Shown here piece by piece: positions 6,368 to 7,289 of a stretch of 7,289 nt of DNA. The translations under genes were made by a program, and so were the position numbers. Source of the stretch: CBETVX01 sp965539935 (GTDB lineage Bacteria; Bacillota; Clostridia; Peptostreptococcales; Caminicellaceae); NCBI GenBank assembly GCA_965539935.1, contig CBETVX010000087.1:1-7289 (forward strand), in the 5' to 3' direction. Under the pieces are notes generated by a model that had not been told where the DNA came from, did not search any database, and saw only the letters and a program-made list of their open reading frames with translations. Each line of letters starts with the position of its first letter. The stretch's first letter is position 1.

Positions 6368-6880
6368 TTAATCACAAAAACTCGATTTATATTTCATCAA
6401 AGTATCTTCTACCTCGTGCCAGATTGTTACCGTTTCACCGTCATCCTCAAATACTTTACCGTGGCTCTTAGGCCCATCCAACTTCATCTGTGAGTAATTA
6501 TTCTTAAAAGTGGGTACATACAGTTCCGGGTTATTTTCGTCACTGCATAAGCGTTCCATCATATCTATGGTAGCACGACCTGTGGCAGCAACAGCCTTAA
6601 AATAAGCCCGGATAATCTTGTGGTTGTACTGATTCGGCTTGACAGCCCATACTGGGATTCGTTGATTTGCTTTTCCATAAAAATCCTTGCTTGTTTCTCC
6701 ATTTTGTTTTGCTACTGTTTTTGGGTTATACGCCTGTGATGCTTTTTCAAAAGTTTTTGCAATATACCAACGCATACAACTTTCCAATGCGGTGTCTTGT
6801 GTTTCATTTGTTAAATTCAGTGCGATGCAAAATTTCTCATACACATCCGCATCCACTCTAAAGGTAACGCTCTTATTCAT
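6368..6880 (-). CDS. Ribbon-helix-helix protein, partner or regulator of the DUF262 gene
   Basis: A 170-residue protein. The N-terminus fits a ribbon-helix-helix DNA-binding fold: a beta strand NKSVTFRVD (2-10), helix A ADVYEKFCIALN (11-22), a turn, and helix B DTALESCMRWYIAKTF (29-44). The rest (about 60-170) is soluble with a repeated aromatic/basic pattern (IPVWAVKPNQYNHKIIRAYF) and no family I recognise. The ATG at 6880 has GAGGTG 6 bp upstream. It is the first gene after the promoter at 6912-6939 and is followed after 14 bp by the DUF262 gene, so the two form an operon head. Ribbon-helix-helix proteins in such positions usually autoregulate, and repeated ACAAATT half-sites at the promoter would be suitable targets. 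The C-terminal half may instead be a partner subunit of the DUF262 protein. Function is inferred. Confidence 0.75.
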   Translation of the reverse strand: MNKSVTFRVDADVYEKFCIALNLTNETQDTALESCMRWYIAKTFEKASQAYNPKTVAKQNGETSKDFYGKANQRIPVWAVKPNQYNHKIIRAYFKAVAATGRATIDMMERLCSDENNPELYVPTFKNNYSQMKLDGPKSHGKVFEDDGETVTIWHEVEDTLMKYKSSFCD

Positions 6881-6906
6881 CGTTTACACCTCGCTATTTA
6901 CTCTAT

Positions 6907-6959
6907 TACAAATTATACCACCAATTTGTTTTTTGTAAATACTAATAAACTAATTTGTA
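6907..6959. promoter_or_regulatory. Inverted and repeated ACAAATT half-sites around the operon promoter
   Basis: TACAAATTA (6907-6915) and its exact inverse TAATTTGTA (6951-6959) flank the promoter, and a third AATTTGT copy lies at 6923-6929. The sites cover the -10 box, the spacer and the region upstream of the -35. They are candidates for binding by the ribbon-helix-helix protein encoded just downstream. The sequence is very AT-rich, so part of the similarity could be chance. Confidence 0.5.
6912..6939 (-). promoter_or_regulatory. Promoter of the RHH-DUF262-nuclease operon
   Basis: On the minus strand TTTACA (6934-6939) is followed after 16 bp by a perfect TATAAT (6912-6917). Transcription would begin about 25 nt before the ATG at 6880. 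This is the only convincing promoter for the minus-strand genes down to 1766. Confidence 0.75.
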
Positions 6960-6968
6960 TTTACTCAT

Positions 6969-6998
6969 AAAAAAACACCTTGCATTTCAGCAAGGTGT
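6969..6998 (-). terminator. Rho-independent terminator upstream of the operon
   Basis: ACACCTTGC (6975-6983) and GCAAGGTGT (6990-6998) form a perfect 9-bp stem with a 6-base loop. On the minus strand it is followed by a run of Ts (6975-6969). It would end transcripts coming from the RAYT region to the right and insulate the operon promoter. There is no T-run on the plus strand. Confidence 0.85.
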
Positions 6999-7047
6999 GT
7001 TCTAATAACATTTTGCTATTCAATTTTCAATGTCTATACTAATGCCT

Positions 7048-7125
7048 GACTTAGGGACGTGACTTAGGGACGTTTCGTTGACGTGACTTAGGGACGTTTC
7101 GTGACGTGACTTAGGGACGTTTCGT
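7048..7125 (-). repeat. Tandem REP-like repeats next to a RAYT fragment
   Basis: Three identical 19-bp copies of TGACTTAGGGACGTTTCGT lie at 7060-7078, 7084-7102 and 7107-7125, spaced by GACG-type linkers of 4-5 bp, with a shortened copy (TGACTTAGGGACG, from about 7048 to 7059). The period is 23-24 bp. The array starts 3 bp beyond the stop of the RAYT fragment, where such transposases keep their cognate REP sequences. The perfect identity of the copies implies recent expansion or strong constraint. A solitary inverted copy is at 65-92. Confidence 0.85.
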
Positions 7126-7128
7126 TTG

Positions 7129-7254
7129 TCATTCTCTTGTTGCTTTCTCAACAACCCCACGTCCCACACCTAAAACTCTGCTTAATTGTCTTATGCTTGC
7201 CCCAGTATCTTTTCTAATATTATATATTAATTTATTTCTTTTTTCCCTTGCCAT
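7129..7254 (-). pseudogene. C-terminal fragment of a REP-associated tyrosine (RAYT, Y1) transposase
   Basis: A 41-codon frame ending at 7129 with the sequence KDTGASIRQLSRVLGVGRG followed by VVEKA. This is the C-terminal helix-turn-helix ('GaSirqLaRvlGv.rgvV..a') found at the end of many Bacillota RAYT proteins. The basic segment MAREKRNKL precedes it. In frame, a TAA lies just upstream (about 7273-7275), so the catalytic HUH/Y1 part is not joined to this piece in the window; it is either deleted or frameshifted beyond the right edge. The stop codon overlaps the region conserved in the solitary repeat at 65-92. RAYTs nick and move REP sequences, which matches the tandem repeats immediately downstream. 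Confidence 0.7.
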
Positions 7255-7289
7255 TTTAATCACCAAACTTTTTTATCACTAAAAATCTA

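Noticed and set aside
6667..6938. Plus-strand frames of 64 and 83 codons
   Set aside because: They are antisense to the RHH gene and its promoter and show no domain pattern.
7048..7125. CRISPR-like array
   Set aside because: The repeats are 19 bp with 4-5 bp nearly constant linkers, so there are no unique spacers; the RAYT fragment next to it explains the array as REP-like.

Overview
This is AT-rich, tightly packed DNA of a low-GC Gram-positive bacterium (Bacillota). The evidence is the strong AGGAGG-type ribosome binding sites, sigma-A-like promoters, a PadR/HAAS gene pair, an ISL3-family transposase and a REP-associated (RAYT) transposase remnant. The genus cannot be fixed from the sequence alone. 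Except for the ISL3 transposase, every gene I accept reads on the minus strand, so transcription runs from right to left. The window looks like an accessory region that is being worn down by insertion and deletion.

Left part (1-1350). A two-gene operon encodes a PadR-family repressor (821-1153) and, overlapping it by 8 bp, a four-helix membrane protein with an N-terminal HAAS-like helical domain (166-828). Its promoter has a perfect -35 (TTGACA) and a near-perfect -10 at 17 bp spacing. It lies inside a 17-bp inverted repeat matching at 16 of 17 positions, a clear picture of PadR autoregulation. A rho-independent terminator for minus-strand transcription from the right lies at 1311-1349.

Middle and right part (1350-6998). 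A probable minus-strand operon starts at a promoter near 6912-6939. It contains a ribbon-helix-helix protein (6368-6880), a DUF262/HNH (GmrSD/SspE/BrxU-like) gene, a 542-residue protein with a C-terminal PD-(D/E)XK nuclease signature (3769-5397), and an unrecognised gene truncated at its 5' end (1766-2890). Such gene combinations are typical of anti-phage or restriction islands. The DUF262 gene is broken: its N-terminal domain (5745-6353) and C-terminal HNH domain (5462-5818) are in different frames and the middle of the protein is missing. An ISL3 element (about 2864-3759) sits between the nuclease gene and the last gene. Its right terminal repeat is visible, its left end is not, and its transposase has lost the zinc-ribbon/HTH region by an apparent in-frame internal deletion, while the DDE catalytic residues remain.

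Edges. At the right end is the C-terminal piece of a RAYT transposase (7129-7254, minus) followed by three tandem copies and one partial copy of a repeat of about 23 bp (7048-7125). A solitary copy of the same repeat lies in inverted orientation at 65-92, so the roughly 7-kb accessory segment is bracketed by inverted REP-like sequences. The most interesting biology is the candidate defence operon with its uncharacterised PD-(D/E)XK protein, and its bracketing by RAYT/REP sequences.
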